From the NCBI GenBank assembly GCA_021732245.1, contig JAKFVJ010000300.1:1-15493 (forward strand): DNA of 15,493 nt. The letters are read 5' to 3'. Each line of letters begins with the position of its first letter. The stretch's first letter is position 1. The notes below the pieces were generated by a model. The model was not told the DNA's origin. It ran no database searches and saw only the letters and a list, made by a program, of their open reading frames with translations. The translations under genes and the position numbers were made by a program. Below, piece after piece: positions 14,814 to 15,493 of this stretch. The DNA is from Candidatus Obscuribacterales bacterium (GTDB taxonomy: Bacteria > Cyanobacteriota > Vampirovibrionia > Obscuribacterales > Obscuribacteraceae).

Positions 14814-14841
14814 GGTACACAAAATAGGCATTTTGTGTACC
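14814..14841 (+). repeat. site D: perfect 11-6-11 palindrome, probable recombinase core site
   Basis: GGTACACAAAA (14814-14824) and GGTACACAAAA's exact complement (14831-14841) flank a 6-bp asymmetric spacer TAGGCA. Two 11-bp arms around a 6-bp crossover region is the classic core-site geometry for tyrosine recombinases (XerCD, TnpI). It lies 127 bp upstream of the tyrosine recombinase start. The right arm is repeated directly at 14947. I infer that this is where the recombinase resolves cointegrates. Confidence 0.72.
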
Positions 14842-14894
14842 TTGCGGTTAGACTAGGAATCACTCCCCGTCATGCTTTTTCGTTCGTCTAAAGC

Positions 14895-14923
14895 TTGCCC
14901 AAAAAATGTTAGTGCTCTAACAT
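14895..14923 (+). promoter_or_regulatory. promoter with overlapping operator-like palindrome upstream of the recombinase
   Basis: TTGCCC (14895-14900) and TAACAT (14918-14923) are separated by 17 bp, good sigma-70 spacing. The -10 is covered by a perfect 7-bp palindrome, ATGTTAG (14906-14912) and CTAACAT (14917-14923), with a TGCT loop. A repressor could bind there. Recombinase bound at the adjacent sites D and 14947 might also repress its own promoter. Confidence 0.5.
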
Positions 14924-14946
14924 ACACATAATGATCGTTGGTCAAT

Positions 14947-14959
14947 ATTTTGTGTACCT
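14947..14959 (+). repeat. direct repeat of the site D right arm (accessory half-site)
   Basis: ATTTTGTGTACCT is identical to 14830-14842, the right arm of site D plus flanking bases. It ends 9 bp before the recombinase ATG. Isolated arm repeats beside a palindromic core are how Tn4430-type resolution sites are built (IR1-IR2 core plus DR accessory motifs). Recombinase bound here would block translation initiation or transcription of its own gene. Confidence 0.65.
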
Positions 14960-14968
14960 CATTGAAAC

Positions 14969-15493
14969 ATGCCCGGACAAGCAAAAATTCTCACTCCTAA
15001 AGAGATAGATCTGGTATTCAAAATACTGGAATCAAGCCGCGACAAATCCATCTTCGCTCTTGGCATTTATACCGGCATGCGCATTGGCGAAGTCATCCGT
15101 TTGAAACAAGATCAGGTTTTCACTGATGGTGGCATCCGCTATCAGATAACCGTCAAGCGCTTGAAGAAAAAGGATGCTGTTTATAGCGACATCCCGATAC
15201 ATCCCAAACTCCGCGAGCTACTGAAGGACTACAAAAAGGATGTTAAAGGTCAGGGATGGTTGTTTCCTTCCAGTGAATCAGTAACAGGCCATCTAAGTCG
15301 TGAGCGCGCACACCGAATTCTTTCTGAGGCGTTTGCGGCTCTGAACCTTCAAGGAGCCTCCACCCATTCCATGCGCCGCTCGTGCCTCACTTTCATGAGC
15401 CGTGCCGGCATACCGCTACGCACCATCCAGGAAATATCCGGCCATTCGAATTTAGGACAACTACAAACGTATTTGCAGGTGGACCCGGAAGAT
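14969..15493 (+). CDS. tyrosine recombinase, catalytic domain only (TnpI-like), 3'-truncated by window edge
   Basis: The frame runs open for 175 codons to the window end. All catalytic residues of a tyrosine recombinase are present: Arg38 (TGMRIGE), a Lys around 63-68 in the beta-hairpin, His133-x-x-Arg136 (HSMRR), His159 (SGHSN) and the nucleophile Tyr168 (LQTYLQV). The protein begins directly at the catalytic domain and lacks the usual N-terminal core-binding domain of about 100 residues. The gene should end soon after the window. The four arm-type sites upstream and Tn3 context suggest that it is the cointegrate resolvase of a Tn4430-like transposon, with tnpA expected next. A stand-alone integrase is the alternative. 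No strong ribosome binding site is seen before the ATG. Confidence 0.87.
   Translation, partial: MPGQAKILTPKEIDLVFKILESSRDKSIFALGIYTGMRIGEVIRLKQDQVFTDGGIRYQITVKRLKKKDAVYSDIPIHPKLRELLKDYKKDVKGQGWLFPSSESVTGHLSRERAHRILSEAFAALNLQGASTHSMRRSCLTFMSRAGIPLRTIQEISGHSNLGQLQTYLQVDPED

Larger units (their letters stand above)
14620..14968. other. 349-bp gene-free resolution/control region
   Basis: The gap between the divergent membrane-protein and recombinase genes has no convincing gene. From left to right it holds the minus-strand ribosome binding site, site C, the 8-bp inverted repeat, site D, the promoter-palindrome and the arm repeat at 14947. The density and order of these motifs resemble a tyrosine-recombinase internal resolution site. 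Only 14633-14719 shows nothing recognisable. Confidence 0.6.

Noticed and set aside
1..15493. CRISPR arrays, tRNA or rRNA genes
   Set aside because: No regularly spaced short direct repeats and no cloverleaf or rRNA-like sequence were seen on either strand.

Overview
The window is an accessory, mobile-element-rich region of a bacterium of medium GC content. The RND efflux genes and the lipoprotein adaptor point to a cell with an outer membrane. The phylum cannot be fixed from the sequence; a cyanobacterium-related or other non-proteobacterial host is only a guess. Nearly all the genes deal with DNA mobility or with metal, metalloid or small-molecule export.

Layout from left to right. (1) The C-terminal part of a Tn3-family DDE transposase, cut by the window start. 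(2) A compact arsenic operon, arsI-aqpS-arsC, with overlapping genes and no arsR or arsenite pump in view. (3) A copy of a recurring sequence block (site A), then a small exported His-containing protein and a czcB-czcA heavy-metal RND efflux operon. It runs on into a DMT-family permease with a His-rich tail and a bile-acid/Na+ symporter-family protein. (4) A well-preserved 38-bp Tn3-type terminal inverted repeat at 10846, facing right, followed by an MFS exporter. (5) A second copy of the recurring block (site B), followed by a radical SAM/SPASM peptide maturase and a 62-aa peptide ending in an aromatic/lysine core. These look like a ribosomally made, post-translationally modified peptide (RiPP) cassette. 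A convergent small membrane protein gene follows. (6) A 240-bp region with two 11-6-11 palindromic recombination-type sites (C and D), an extra half-site and an operator-like palindrome. It precedes a tyrosine recombinase that consists of a catalytic domain only and is cut by the window end.

How the parts may work together. The right part resembles a Tn3 element of the tyrosine-recombinase (TnpI, Tn4430-like) class: an inverted repeat, passenger genes, a resolution site, then the recombinase, with a transposase expected just outside the window. The left transposase would then be the end of another such element. Blocks A and B share arm sequences and an upstream GTTGTCA motif with the recombinase sites C and D. 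They lie at the borders of the gene modules (ars | czc-DMT-BASS-MFS | RiPP cassette), so the recombinase or a relative may have assembled or shuffled these modules. The most novel-looking content is the RiPP cassette and its position between recombinase-type sites.
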